NCBI GenBank assembly: GCA_010094045.1
Contig: ML986603.1
Coordinates: 1-64,000 of the forward strand
Source: Lojkania enalia
Lineage: Eukaryota > Ascomycota > Dothideomycetes > Pleosporales
DNA: 64,000 nucleotides
Reading direction: 5' to 3'
The notes beneath the pieces are model-generated. The model was given only the letters and a program-made list of their open reading frames with translations. It was not told the origin of the DNA and made no database searches. Shown one piece after another: positions 46,004 to 56,597 of this stretch (position 1 is its first letter; the number at the start of each line of letters is the position of its first letter). A program made the position numbers and the translations under genes.

Positions 46004-47394
46004 ATGCCTTCCATTCGTCTCTTCTTCCTCGTCACTCTTTTAGCAGCTATAGTTCTAGCTGCCCCAACTAAAAGTAAGAGGACGAAGCTGTCAAAAAGAT
46101 CCTTTAAAGTCCCTCGCAGCTTGAACCCAAAGCATCCCCGTGGCCTGAATGGCATGGATGCTATGCGGAAAGTTTACATGAAATACAACTTCAAAGGCGG
46201 TTTTATTGCGGCGACCAAAAATTCTGAGTCGGAAAATAGTGGTGCGGTAATCAGTGCTATAAACAGTACCAATGGAACGGGGACTGTTGCTGCTCTTCCA
46301 GAAGAAAACGCCGCTCTCTTTCTTTCGCCCGTCAACATCGGCGGACAGACCTTGAACTTGGATTTTGATTCTGGATCGTCAGATCTGTAAGCTATCAAGC
46401 AAATACACAAACTGATTTAAGCTAACTGCTCTCTACAGCTGGGTCTTCAGCACCGGATTACCCCAACGAGCCATTGGTGGACACTCTGCTTTTGACCCCC
46501 AAAAGTCGACCTCATTCAAGCTTATGCAGGGTGCTCAATTCTCTATTACCTATGGTGATAACTCAGGCGCAGCCGGTCTCGTCGGCACAGACACTGTCGA
46601 CATCGGTGGTGTGGTCGTAGAAAACCAGGCTGTCGAACTTGCTACTGCTGTGTCTCGCTCTTTTGTTCAAGACACCAACACAGATGGTCTTGTCGGACTC
46701 GCTTTTAACCAGCTTAACACAGGTGCGAGTCCTTCCCAATTCTCAATCCCCTTCAATAATTCAAGGCTAAATTCTATGCCCAGTGAACAACGGTGTCCAA
46801 AAGACTCCCCAAAAAACTTTCTTCGACAACGTAATGAACGACCTCGACCTGCCCGTCTTCACAGCTGATCTAGACCCCGATGGCACCGGCGTCTATGAGT
46901 TCGGCAAGATCGATACCACAAAATTCACTGGCGAAATGGCGTGGATTCCGGTCAACTCGTCTTCCGGCTTCTGGCAATTCGACTCCGCTAGTTTCGCCAT
47001 TGATGGCCAAGTACAAGACAATCCGGCGGCCTCCCCTGCCATCGCTGACACTGGAACTTCCCTCCTCCTCGTCGACCAGCAAGTTGCCGATGCGTACTAC
47101 TCTCAAGTTCAGGGAGCAGAGAATAATGCACAAGTGGGTGGCTTTATTTACCCCTGTGATACTCAACTTCCGGATATCTCGGTCGCTATTGGATCTGATT
47201 ATATGGCTACGATTCCTGGAAATCAAATCACATTTGCAGCTGTTGATCAAGCCAATACTACTTGCTTTGGTGGTGTACAAGGAAATGGTGGCGCTGGGCT
47301 CCAGATCTATGGCGATACGATGTTCAAGTCGCAGTTTGTTGCTTTTAATGGTGGAAATCAGAGCTTGGGATTCGGTGCAAAGCCTACGCAGTAG
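46004..47394 (+). CDS. Secreted pepsin-like aspartic protease (A1, aspergillopepsin type)
   Basis: Exons 46004-46386, 46439-46722 and 46784-47394 encode 425 aa. A signal peptide (MPSIRLFFLVTLLAAIVLAA) is followed by a basic propeptide with dibasic sites. The mature enzyme has catalytic Asp122 in FDSGSSDLWVFST and Asp311 in ADTGTSLLL. The first motif is DSG rather than the more usual DTG, which the family allows. SITYGDNSGAAG supplies the flap. FGGVQGNGGAGLQIYGDTMF and the ending NQSLGFGAKP are typical of penicillopepsin-like enzymes. No C-terminal GPI signal is present, so it is probably secreted and active at acid pH. Similar intron-1 placement right after the first catalytic motif is common in fungal homologues. 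Confidence 0.95.
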
Positions 47395-48561
47395 TTACAA
47401 ATAGGAAAGAGTTGAAAGAGATATTCTGGTCGCTTATAGACCTAAAGGAGTGCAATGCAGTAGGGGCTTGGAGTGTAGGGAACAGAATTGCGGTGGGTTG
47501 GAGGACTTGTATATAGTTTCTATTTCCTCGAGAATGATTTAGAGGGGAGCGATCATCACGCAGCCTAGACACGAAAAAGAGCTGATATAGCTTACGACTA
47601 GATATGAATACATGTGTAAATAAAACAAAGATTTTCATACCTAATTAGCTCTTCGCTAATTTCCATTTGTGCCCATGCAACTCATTACCGTCCAAACACA
47701 CACTCCCAACGACTTCAATCTCTAATCCTCGAAAGATGCTTCCCCTAATGTCTCGCAACACTCATTTCCGATGTCCGCTGTTTGTAAGATCCGTTTCGAC
47801 CCTCGAACATCTCGAACATGCTTGAAACACTAAGCCTTCGAAAGCTTGTCCTGCGACCATGCCGTCTAACCGGCGTGAAACATGCTACGAACGAAGCGAG
47901 TATTGGCGGATGGCGTAGATCAGGCGGGTTAGGCGTTCATTCTGTATCTGCCTAGATTACGGCATCCGACAGGGATCAATTGCGTACTAATAGTTCGGCA
48001 TGGGGTCTCATCTCTCTATTGCGGACGCACATTCGGAGGGATGGTACTTTAGATTCTTATTCTCAGCAAACATGATATCTACCTTTAGCGTTATGATGAC
48101 GTGATCTAGAGTTCACCATTCTTTTAATACGTAGACGCTTCATCATCTTTCTCATCTTTAGTCAATTCAAGTCAACTAATAATTTAGTGGTACATAGTCT
48201 GAGTAGTCCTTTACGCCAGGGACAGCAAATATTTGGCAGTAAGAAAAAACTTCTCAACTAATTCCCATAGGGCATCGATACCTTTACAAACACTCCCCTA
48301 CTTCGTGGACACGCCGGATATCCATGCTCTCCTTTCAGCATATATTGTCTACATTGTTCCCCGCCTCATTTGATCCCTCAGACTTTTCTTGGATGCCTAT
48401 TGTGATCTCCATCAACTCCTGCCATTAACCAAAAACTTGTCATCGCAATCTCACATACTGCCTTGTCTCATCCAACAACGTCGCCGCAAGCAACGAACGC
48501 ACTCCCTAACCTAAGTCAGCATACCAATTCGTAGCCCCTCAATTCACACCAAATCACTACG
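47395..48561. other. Intergenic AT-rich region
   Basis: About 1.2 kb downstream of the protease. No open frame of interest, repeat or RNA gene seen. Confidence 0.5.
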
Positions 48562-48849
48562 TTACAGCCTAGGAGATGCATACGGAAGGAACCCAACCAT
48601 CCAAATCAGCACCAAACACCCCACAAACATTCCCCCAACTATCTGCAGTCCCACGAATCCTGGCCTGTCTTTCTCAAGTGCAATGGGGTGAGCTTGCCAT
48701 GAGAGCGGTATCACGGCCTCGCTCCAGGCAATAGTAGGCCACGGATGCTGTACATGCGTTTGAGAGGGCCTTGTGGGTGGTGACTCGAGAACTAGGAGGC
48801 TGGAAGTCGGGGCCAGCGAATCGGACGTGGATCGTAGAGTAGGTGACAT
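48562..48849 (-). CDS. Small hypothetical protein with C-terminal membrane segment
   Basis: A 95-codon frame from Met at 48849 (MSPTLRSTSDSL). The first ~65 residues are polar and Pro-rich. The end is a hydrophobic segment (VGGMFVGCLVLIWMVGFLPY) of tail-anchored type. I do not recognise a family and there is no second line of evidence, so this may be a chance frame. An in-frame Met 13 codons upstream (48888) is an alternative start. Confidence 0.3.
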   Translation of the reverse strand: MSPTLRSTSDSLAPTSSLLVLESPPTRPSQTHVQHPWPTIAWSEAVIPLSWQAHPIALEKDRPGFVGLQIVGGMFVGCLVLIWMVGFLPYASPRL

Positions 48850-49507
48850 TTTGTACTTGTTTATTGCGCACTGTAAAGATTCTAGCAAACCTTGTTTCTC
48901 TTTTCACGTCGTCCCAGTTCTAGCTGGTGAGACTTTGTTAACTGTATTGAGGGATCAACACCGGGAGCTGGAAGAAGTATATTGAAAAAAAAGTCAGAGA
49001 TTGCAAGATATCGAAAAGCAGTGCTGTTACCCCAATCATAGATTGCGATAGGTTTGTTGATAGGAAGCGGAGGACCTGCCCTCGAAAACAAAGGCTGTTG
49101 GGTGTGGTGGATCGGTCCTGGTAAACAAAGGTTGTTGGGAGCGGCGGACCAGCCCTGGTAAGCAAATGTTGTCGTATTTCAAATGAGATGAGTCTTGCTC
49201 GGTAATTTAAGATACTGGGGGCAGCGTTGTGGCGCCAGATAATGCAATAGAGACAGATGGATGTCGAGTTAATAGAAAGCAGGGTATCGTATGAACTTCG
49301 GGAGTGTAATAGGATACTGTTAATGGGCATGTGCGAGGACATCTCAAGCGCTAACAAGATTTGACGAACGATAAATAGTGTTGAAAATTCTAGCATAGTA
49401 AATAAGGGATGAAAAGTTGTGCTGCAATTCCATCACGTCATTGTAGAGCCTCGGTATCTGAAAGTCCCACAAGAGAGTCAACGAATCGGTATTTTATTCC
49501 TAATCAA
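48850..49507. other. Intergenic region upstream of small ORF, 3' of DBP7
   Basis: About 660 bp with repeated short motifs around 49070-49165 (GGACCTGCCCTC..., GGACCAGCCCTGG..., each followed by ..AAACAAAGG/AAGCAAATG TTGT). This suggests a small imperfect local duplication. No gene seen. Confidence 0.4.
49070..49172. repeat. Imperfect local tandem duplication
   Basis: Three related segments of roughly 45 bp follow each other: aagcggaggacctgccctcg...aaaggctgttggg; a middle copy with gatcggtcctggtaaacaaag and gttgttggga; and gcggcggaccagccctggtaagcaaatgttgtc. The copies are diverged, and the boundaries are approximate. Confidence 0.45.
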
Positions 49508-51973
49508 TTACCCTAGATTGAATTCATCTGCCATGCCAGCGCTCATCATGAACTTCTCCTTCGCTCTAACAGCCTGCTTCATCCTAGCGGCCTCATCACC
49601 TATATTATGAGCTAGTGGTACACCGATGTCCGCCCTACTATCTACGCCCTTCTTAGCCTTGACATCAGCGCCCCGAACCCTTGCAATAGTTCTCTTGCTC
49701 TCTCTACCGGCACCGGTCCTCAGTCCAGGAACCTTCATACCACTCGGTCGCTCTCTCAGCGCGAAAGCTTTTGCTAGGTGACCAAGGTGGAGCTGCTTGA
49801 TGTCGAAGTAGCCTCGTTCTTGAGCTACGTGCGTCGCGTAGGCACGGACATGGCTTTGATAAGCCCTTCGTGCACTCTCAAGACGGGTAGGCGATGCTAA
49901 GGCCCATCTTTCAATAGATAATTGTAAATCTGTGGCCTTGTCCATGTAGGCGTTCTTATCTTTCGTCACGCCAGATGTAATGAGGCCCTTCTTCAATATT
50001 TCGTCTGCATCTTGCCGGGTGACATGTATGCCGGTTTCACCGTCCTTCCGATCACTTTTTAGAATGTCAACGTAGCCTTCCTCGCAGCCTGGCATGAGGA
50101 ATGTGCATGCTCTCCCGTCGCGACCAGCCCGAGCAGTACGACCGATACGGTGCAGGTGATCCTCGCGCGCGAAGGCAGGATCAAATTCGATGACTAGGTC
50201 CACATTTGGAAGATCAAGACCACGAGAGGCAACATCAGTGGCTAGCAAAACAGCTGGCTCAGAATTCTTCGTAAAATGAGCCAGCGTGGATGTTCGAAGG
50301 GACTGCGGTAAAGAGCCATGTAGGCGATAGGCGGTTACCGAATGTGAAGTGAGTGACAAGACGGGTGATTGTGTATATGTGACAGTAAGCTTCGTAGGAT
50401 CCGACTGGGCTAAACCCTTCGTAGCCTTGGACTTCTTCTGGGGTGATGTAGCTTCTGATGGCTTATCCTCCTCTCCTGCATCTAAATGTGACTTCTCGTC
50501 TGAATCTTCTAGCTTGCTACTAAGCACGTCGAAGTGGAAATCCACAGAGTCTGCGCAAGAAATGAAGACAATAGCCTTCATCACAGATCCTTTCCGTGCA
50601 AAGGATCGCTTTAAGAGGCCTATGAGGCAAACTAGTCGCAGCTTTGGAGCTACTACAGCGTACGATTGCTTTAGCTGCGCGGGGGCGGAGAAAGCCTGGT
50701 CTTCTTTGCTTTTAGTAATATTTTCTTCCTTGTCGACGGGATCTCCGCGAATGTGAACGGCATCCTTTAAGCTGATCTGTCCCAGCCGCTCCACGTCCAT
50801 CTTCATGGTAGCAGAACAAAGAACTGTTGTCCGTTTCTCGGGCAATCCGGTAATCCTGAATGCTGCGTCTTTCTTCGCTCGCATGCGCAGGTTAAGGTTG
50901 CCAACGATTTTCTGAATTTCTTGCTCGAATCCGAGCTCCATCAAACGATCTCCTTCGTCCAGAACTAGCCACCGCACATTGCTAACGTCTAATGCCTCGG
51001 TATTCTCCAAGTGATCTACCAAGCGGCCCGGTGTTGCAACCAGGATATTCAGGCCTTTGCGTAAACGAGCCTTCTCAGATTTCTTTTTCTCTCCGCCAAT
51101 GACAGTCCCAGCCACAAGCCAATGCGCGCACCGTAGCAGGTTCTCCAATACCGTTGCGATCTGTTTACTTAATTCTCGGGTCGGCGCCAGGATGATGGCA
51201 AAGAGCCCTGAATTTCTTTGAACAGCCTCATCCATCTTCCTCTTCTTCATGTTTGCTGAGAGTTCCATAAGTCTTTGGACTAGGGGTAGCAGATATGCCA
51301 ATGTCTTTCCTGAGCCAGTCTCTGCTTGTATAAATGCATCGGAGTCATCCTTGACCAACTGTGATATGGCAGCTTTCTGGATTGCTGTGGGGGCTTTTAA
51401 GTCCATCTTGTTTAGAAGATGCGTAGCAAGAGTGGTTGATATCCCTAGAGAAGTAAATGTATCGAGCTCGCTCTTGAGGGGGGCGTTTGAGGGTTCGACG
51501 AGCGGAGCATCCTGAGCTTCGGCGTTTGCGAGCGACTTCGTAGTAGAGGTGGGATTGTACGAGAATAACGACGAGATAATCTGCTTTCCACCCTTGGGCG
51601 CATCATGCTTCTCTCCTGGCTTCTTCGTGACATTTGCGTTTGACTGTGGTCGAAATTCCCTAGAGTCGCCGTCCTCTCTTGCCGCCGTTCTAAACTCCCC
51701 GCTGACTCTGGCCCTCTTCACATGGCGCTCCGTAGGTCTCTCAAATGCTACGTTTGGAGACGCTCGCCTCGTCCTGTGCCCGAGTTTCGTATGGTTCGCA
51801 TTTTCCGACTCGTGCTTTTCTCCGTTTAAGCGCTCGCTGGCCTTGTTGTGCCACCTTTCTGCCGCCTTCTTTGCCGTTAAGCGATCTCTCCAATTTCCGC
51901 CCTTGAACCTTGGTTTGTTCAAAATGCCACTGTCGGGAATGGAGAAGTTGAGGAGCATGCCATCGTCAGCCAT
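49508..51973 (-). CDS. DBP7: ATP-dependent RNA helicase Dbp7
   Basis: A single-exon gene of 821 aa starting at MADDGMLLNFSIPD; the open frame extends upstream, but this start matches Dbp7. Helicase motifs are in order: Q motif (PTAIQKAAI), I (AETGSGKT), Ia (PTRELSKQ), Ib (TPGRL), II as DEGD, III (SAT), IV (AIVFISCAD), V (TDVASRGLD) and VI (HRIGRTARAGR). The DEGD variant of the DEAD box is usual for Dbp7 and separates it from other DEAD-box proteins. The basic N-terminal extension and C-terminal tail fit nucleolar targeting. It acts in 60S subunit assembly. The start is 351 bp from the divergent PAN6-type gene. Confidence 0.95.
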   Translation of the reverse strand: MADDGMLLNFSIPDSGILNKPRFKGGNWRDRLTAKKAAERWHNKASERLNGEKHESENANHTKLGHRTRRASPNVAFERPTERHVKRARVSGEFRTAAREDGDSREFRPQSNANVTKKPGEKHDAPKGGKQIISSLFSYNPTSTTKSLANAEAQDAPLVEPSNAPLKSELDTFTSLGISTTLATHLLNKMDLKAPTAIQKAAISQLVKDDSDAFIQAETGSGKTLAYLLPLVQRLMELSANMKKRKMDEAVQRNSGLFAIILAPTRELSKQIATVLENLLRCAHWLVAGTVIGGEKKKSEKARLRKGLNILVATPGRLVDHLENTEALDVSNVRWLVLDEGDRLMELGFEQEIQKIVGNLNLRMRAKKDAAFRITGLPEKRTTVLCSATMKMDVERLGQISLKDAVHIRGDPVDKEENITKSKEDQAFSAPAQLKQSYAVVAPKLRLVCLIGLLKRSFARKGSVMKAIVFISCADSVDFHFDVLSSKLEDSDEKSHLDAGEEDKPSEATSPQKKSKATKGLAQSDPTKLTVTYTQSPVLSLTSHSVTAYRLHGSLPQSLRTSTLAHFTKNSEPAVLLATDVASRGLDLPNVDLVIEFDPAFAREDHLHRIGRTARAGRDGRACTFLMPGCEEGYVDILKSDRKDGETGIHVTRQDADEILKKGLITSGVTKDKNAYMDKATDLQLSIERWALASPTRLESARRAYQSHVRAYATHVAQERGYFDIKQLHLGHLAKAFALRERPSGMKVPGLRTGAGRESKRTIARVRGADVKAKKGVDSRADIGVPLAHNIGDEAARMKQAVRAKEKFMMSAGMADEFNLG

Positions 51974-52324
51974 GATGATGGTTGCAATCTGTCCGCAGCG
52001 GCTGCGGAGATGTTGTGGCAAACGGCCGCGGCAATTAATGCCCACCATTTCTGAACCCAAAAACTTTTTGGTGGAGCAGCATACGCGCACGGGCCGCGCG
52101 CTCCCCATCATCAACCTCGGCTACCACGTGACTAGTGCTCACATCTTCAGCGCAGAAAGCAGTCTACAAACTCAGTTTATTTCCCAATTCTTTGCAATGA
52201 CCGCGCTCCATCTCTCGTTAAGCTCACCTCGTGCGGCTGAGGGTTCGCATCACGCTTTTCATCCGAACCCATCGCCCTAGGACCTAAACTCAATTTCCGG
52301 AGCTTCACCGAGTCCTTCAACACC
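51974..52324. promoter_or_regulatory. Bidirectional promoter region DBP7 / pantothenate synthetase
   Basis: 351 bp between divergent starts. It is covered by read-through of the DBP7 upstream frame, which I do not consider coding. No specific motif claimed. Confidence 0.45.
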
Positions 52325-53529
52325 ATGCCTGGTTCTCTCTGGTCCTCAGCTAGTATACGACCTCAGCTTGTGCCATTGAGCCATGAGACTAACTGATTGT
52401 AGTACCGAGAATTAGCCGGAGCTTCTGGCGACTGACCTCCCCAGTATCCATCCAACCCTTCCCGACACATGCCTTCCGATGTATTACTACTACTGCGGCC
52501 CTATGCTCTTCGTCATTTGCACCCCAGGCCAAGATCTTCCATCATGTGCCGCCGCTACGCGAGTTTAGACGCGACCTTCTGTTAAATAAACGAACGGTCG
52601 GGTTAGTCCCAACTATGGGGGCTTTACATGAAGGGCACCTCTCGCTGGTCCGACAAGCTGCTACCGAGAACACAGACGTTTTCGTGTCGATATATGTGAA
52701 CCCTACCCAATTCGGGCTGAATGAAGACCTGGAATCATATCCAAAAACCTGGGAGAGCGATTTGAAAATGCTGGAGTCCATAGACAGAGAGTTGGCGAGC
52801 ACAGGACAAGGTCGCATATCTGCCGTGTTTGCGCCGAGCACAAAGATCATGTACCCAACCCTACCCCCAGATAGTAGCATTCCCGGCGTTGGATCATTTA
52901 TAGAGATGCGACCTCTAAGTCAACTCCTTGAAGGCGCCTCACGGCCCGTCTTCTTTCGGGGTGTAGCAACCGTGTGTATGAAGCTTTTTAACATCTGCGG
53001 CCCGGAGCGGGTGTATTTTGGCCAGAAAGATATCCAGCAAACTGTAGTCATCAAGCGCCTGGTCAAAGATTTCCATCTAAACATGGAGGTCAGGATAGGG
53101 CCCACGCAAAGGGAAGAAGATGGGCTGGCTCTGTCGTCGCGGAATGTGTACCTCGGATCTCGCCGTCGAAACGTAGGAATTGTACTGAATCAGTCCCTCC
53201 GCAAGGCAGAAGAGCAGTATAAATCCGGTAATAGAAAGAGAGCAGACATTCTTTGGCCGGCAAATGCCCATGCAGACAAGGTTCTCTTGGAGCAGGATGA
53301 ATTGGACCCCACAAAACGAGCCCGATTTGAAGTTGACTACCTAAGCCTGGCAGATCCAGAGACTATGGAAGAACTAGACGTTGTTGACGAGACACGAGGA
53401 GCTATTTTGAGCGGTGCGGTTAAGATGCTGCCTGTGGAGAGCCCGCAAGAGGGAGAAGAGTTGGGAGTTGGAGGTGGACAGATCCCCGTCCGATTAATCG
53501 ACAACATTGTACTTGACCCTATTGCGTAG
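52325..53529 (+). CDS. PAN6: Pantothenate synthetase (PanC/Pan6)
   Basis: The enzyme core is one open frame with VGLVPTMGALHEGHLSLVRQ (HIGH-type ATP site), VSIYVNPTQFG, VYFGQKDIQQ and LALSSRNVYL (KMSKS-like). It joins pantoate and beta-alanine to make pantothenate for CoA. The core frame has no usable ATG before the catalytic block, so an upstream exon is required. I propose a 7-nt coding exon at 52325-52331 (Met-Pro) joined through a 71-nt intron, with an actaac branch point and gtag end, to 52403-53529, giving 377 aa. The resulting start MPVPRISRSFWRLTSPVS is basic and Ser-rich, like a mitochondrial presequence. The gttctc donor is weak, so the first exon is the uncertain part. Confidence 0.88.
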
Positions 53530-54038
53530 ATAATTCATGGTATAGAAAATCATCGTACCCTTAACACACCATTGTTGATGTAGATCTTGGTAGTCATACT
53601 TTTTTTCTTCCCCGAAAATTTTAAGGAGTCATTTTGGGTCACGTCTGTAGAACAGAGCGAAACTTGCTCAGCCCCTTCACCTGCAAATCAGTTGCAGTTG
53701 CCAGCTATTAATGCCAAGGCTCGCGTGCTGTCGGCAGCTGCCTTCAAGTCGACTCCAAAGCCTTGCTTCGACCGTTTCCTTTCCTTGCTCGAACCAACGA
53801 GCTGTACATCGCTAACGCCGCAGCACAGCTCTACTTCACATACCGTACCATTCCTTCTATACACATTCGCTTTAATCATACATAGCCTTTTAGGCATCAA
53901 CTCAGCACTTCATCAATCACAAAACACTCGCCTTACTACCTCCTTCCAGCCGTGGTTGTATCCGGCTATGAGCACTTTTGGTGCATCTTCCTGACGCACC
54001 ACGACTACTCCAACTCAACCACTTACGAAAAGGTCAAA
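53530..54038. other. Intergenic / 5' leader region
   Basis: About 510 bp, pyrimidine-rich. A different-frame open stretch (53587-53994) has no recognisable content. It probably holds the PAN6 3' UTR and the promoter plus leader of the next gene. Confidence 0.4.
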
Positions 54039-55124
54039 ATGTGCTACACAGTGACATGGAAGCCTCCTTGCAACATCTTGGAGCACGTTCAAGCTATGGA
54101 GCACACTTGCCATGCCGTCAAAAACGGAAACCTGTGCTCCGGCCGCAAAGGCGTAGTAACCTTCAGAACGGCTTATTGCTCACATTGCAATACCGATGAT
54201 CCTAGCACGAGATACTCGACTTTTGGTGAGCCGTACAGTCTTCCAGGTCAATCTCATTCCGGGCAAGGTACAGGTAACGGTCATAGCAGTGGTCAGAGTA
54301 GTGTCCAGCAGGGTGGACGAGGACCTCTACAGTCGAGTCAACAGCAGAAACAGTCGGCCAGTCGCAGTCTTAGTGATATTCGAGGACATCCATCTCAACC
54401 TTGGGCGGATTCACGGGAGCTTGAAGGTGGTGATGGCAAGCTTTCGAGAGCCCAGGGTTGTAAGCCACAACTTACAAATAATGTACAGGACCTCTACCTA
54501 CGCTTCGACAACCCGACATTCGAAGGAGACAGCATTAAATGGTCAACTAGTCGTAAGGAAATTGGCATCGGTCTCGAGACACAGCCTTCCACCCAACCAC
54601 GCCACAACGAGTCTCGTAAACCTCAGCTCACTGTCGATGCGAGCTCTAGGAGTAGGTTACACAAAAATCGAGCCTTGCGACCGGATTTCATCGTCCTTGG
54701 CTTCAACCCACCGACAGAACCCAATAACCATGTTCACATTCTTTATGAGAAACACCTCCCTAAAGAGGATGCGGTTAGAGCTACCATCAAGCAACATGAC
54801 AACGCTCCTGAAGTAATAGCAGGCGTAAGGACAATTTCTTATACTCTACCGGGCCATCCAAAGACTATTCACAGCTCCCGTGACGGTGTAGCACCAGCTA
54901 GACCGTATTCTCAAGTCTCCCTCCTGACTACAGCACTTAAATCCGGTAACGCTCCAAGTTCGCTTCCCGATCATATTCCCTTTCCAGAAGCATTGGATTC
55001 ACATGACTATAGCAAGGGGATAGATTTGGAACAAAGGCCATCCAGGCCCTCACTCACTAAGTGCTTTCCTAGCTTGACTTCATCTAACCCCTTTCGTCGA
55101 GGACCCGCGTTTAATGCTCACTAG
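54039..55124 (+). CDS. Cys-rich N-terminus, disordered protein of unknown function
   Basis: An uninterrupted 361-aa frame from MCYTVTWKPPC, preferred over Met at 53952 because its context is a typical leader (gtcaaaATGTGC). The first 50 residues hold six Cys (2, 11, 24, 33, 47, 50) and four His (16, 22, 25, 49), ending YCSHC. This could be a small zinc-binding or disulphide module. The rest is Gln/Ser/Gly-rich and probably disordered. Near the middle, RPDFIVLGFNPPTEP is the only block that looks folded. I do not recognise the family. No signal peptide and no membrane segment. Likely a lineage-restricted gene. Confidence 0.6.
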   Translation: MCYTVTWKPPCNILEHVQAMEHTCHAVKNGNLCSGRKGVVTFRTAYCSHCNTDDPSTRYSTFGEPYSLPGQSHSGQGTGNGHSSGQSSVQQGGRGPLQSSQQQKQSASRSLSDIRGHPSQPWADSRELEGGDGKLSRAQGCKPQLTNNVQDLYLRFDNPTFEGDSIKWSTSRKEIGIGLETQPSTQPRHNESRKPQLTVDASSRSRLHKNRALRPDFIVLGFNPPTEPNNHVHILYEKHLPKEDAVRATIKQHDNAPEVIAGVRTISYTLPGHPKTIHSSRDGVAPARPYSQVSLLTTALKSGNAPSSLPDHIPFPEALDSHDYSKGIDLEQRPSRPSLTKCFPSLTSSNPFRRGPAFNAH

Positions 55125-56292
55125 CAATGATATAGCCATTAGTAACGATGAAGTTCTTAGTGCGCTCTCATCTAGGCCTACTATAAGTGACTCAAGGTTA
55201 CTTGGATCGCGAATGCAGCATGATGACTCGGTATACTTGAGGGGAACGAGGAATACTGTCCTCTTGAGAAACGGGTAAAGCGGGATATGGTTGCTTTATA
55301 AGGAGAAACGGCCACAAAGAGATGCGGATTTCTTAGTTGCCGAGAGAAGGGTATAAGATTTTGGCGCTGACTTGGTTCGGTTGAATGGCGATTCGGCTGG
55401 ATAGTAAAAGTCTTTCGAAATGCATTTGCGTTTCATGCCATTGTTTGTTCGAGACGATTAAAAGCATAATTTCCTGTCGGGACTCCATGCGAGCTTAGAT
55501 GACATGCACAATGATCCTTAGTACAAGGAGGCTGGCAAGGCTAAAATGGTTTCTGTAGATAAAGACCATTCTACTAGGACTCTTCAATGGCCTGTCTGCG
55601 TTGAAATTGTTTGTGCCCTAGTTTCTGCAATAGAGTCCAGTCTGTAAAGTATTGAGGCAGATGGGTAAGAGAACTGCGTTGATTCATATCTATGGAGGAT
55701 CAAGGCTATTTATACTATCTGTCCTAGTATCGCAAGATATCAGGGCAAGCCCTTAATAGGGATCGTGCCATATATATAACATTACACAGTCTTATTGTGG
55801 ATCTAGGCTGGAAAGCTCTGTCGAGTGATGTCTCTAGAATTTGCTAGTATTATAAGAGTGCTTGGCGGCTTGTTGTGTGGTCACTAACGTGTATGGCTTT
55901 GTTGGGAATGGTAGGATGCCGTTGCGTAGACCTTTCGGCATGGGCTCACCATCAGCTTTCGTTTGACCTTTCTATCAATAAAGGTAGCCCTCTTCTATTG
56001 AAACCCAATCTTTTTGAATCGTTCTAAGGTTCTACGTTTCACAATGACTCGAGATAGCTGTGGTATAGTTCAGATAGGCAGCGCCCATCCTAAAGAAGCC
56101 ACGTAGGCATTTAATCTACATTCTTTTCTCTGCTCTCCTACCTTTCTCTTTTTGGTACATGCGCATGTGCGTGCGAATATGTGAAATATAGTGCAGTGGG
56201 ATATAAGCTTTGGATAGTGGATTCTCCGTGCTTTTATCGAGGGAATATGGTGGCCGAAATATCTAGGTATAATCCTCCCACCATGCTTCAGT
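55125..56292. other. AT-rich intergenic region
   Basis: About 1.2 kb without a supported gene. The frame 56070-56318 (minus) has no domain. No RNA gene recognised. Confidence 0.45.
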
Positions 56293-56597
56293 TCAGAAGC
56301 TACTCGTCTCGCAGCCAAAAAAAAAAAAAAAAAGTACTTTAGATCTTACCTTACAAAGATGTGCAAGTCGTCATCGTCCTTCATCATGCTGGGAGGAGTC
56401 CATCGCATCAAGCCAACCCCAATCATCAAAAATAGTAATTTTCCAACCGAAAGCCAGAAAACCTGGGGCTTCCCTGCGATGCATACTTCGCTTGTCTTCG
56501 ACCAAGGTTGCTGGACCAGATCTATTTCCCGGGTTGTGTTCTTGTGGAGTGCCAAGGACGCTATGGAGCGATTCGATTCGTGGAACAATCGGTTATT
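56293..56597 (-). other. Possible terminal exons of a small membrane protein
   Basis: On the minus strand a frame from about 56597 reads ...WSKTSEVCIAGKPQVF, a hydrophobic segment (FWLSVGKLLFLMIGVGLMRW) and TPPSMMKDDDDLHIFV. It then meets a good donor (AG|gtaagatct). A 50-nt intron (56349-56300) containing a run of 17 T and ending gtag would give a short final exon ending SF at 56293. No ATG start or upstream exon could be fixed, so this is only a candidate C-terminal part. Confidence 0.3.
56317..56333. repeat. Poly-A/T tract (17)
   Basis: 17 consecutive A on the plus strand. On the minus strand it would be a polypyrimidine tract in the candidate intron described above. Confidence 0.8.

Noticed and set aside
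46004..46386. DSG instead of DTG as an inactivated protease site
   Set aside because: Family A1 accepts Ser or Thr after the catalytic Asp, and the second site is intact.
53587..53994. 135-codon frame upstream of the Cys-rich gene
   Set aside because: It has no recognisable content and overlaps the leader of the next gene; probably untranslated sequence.
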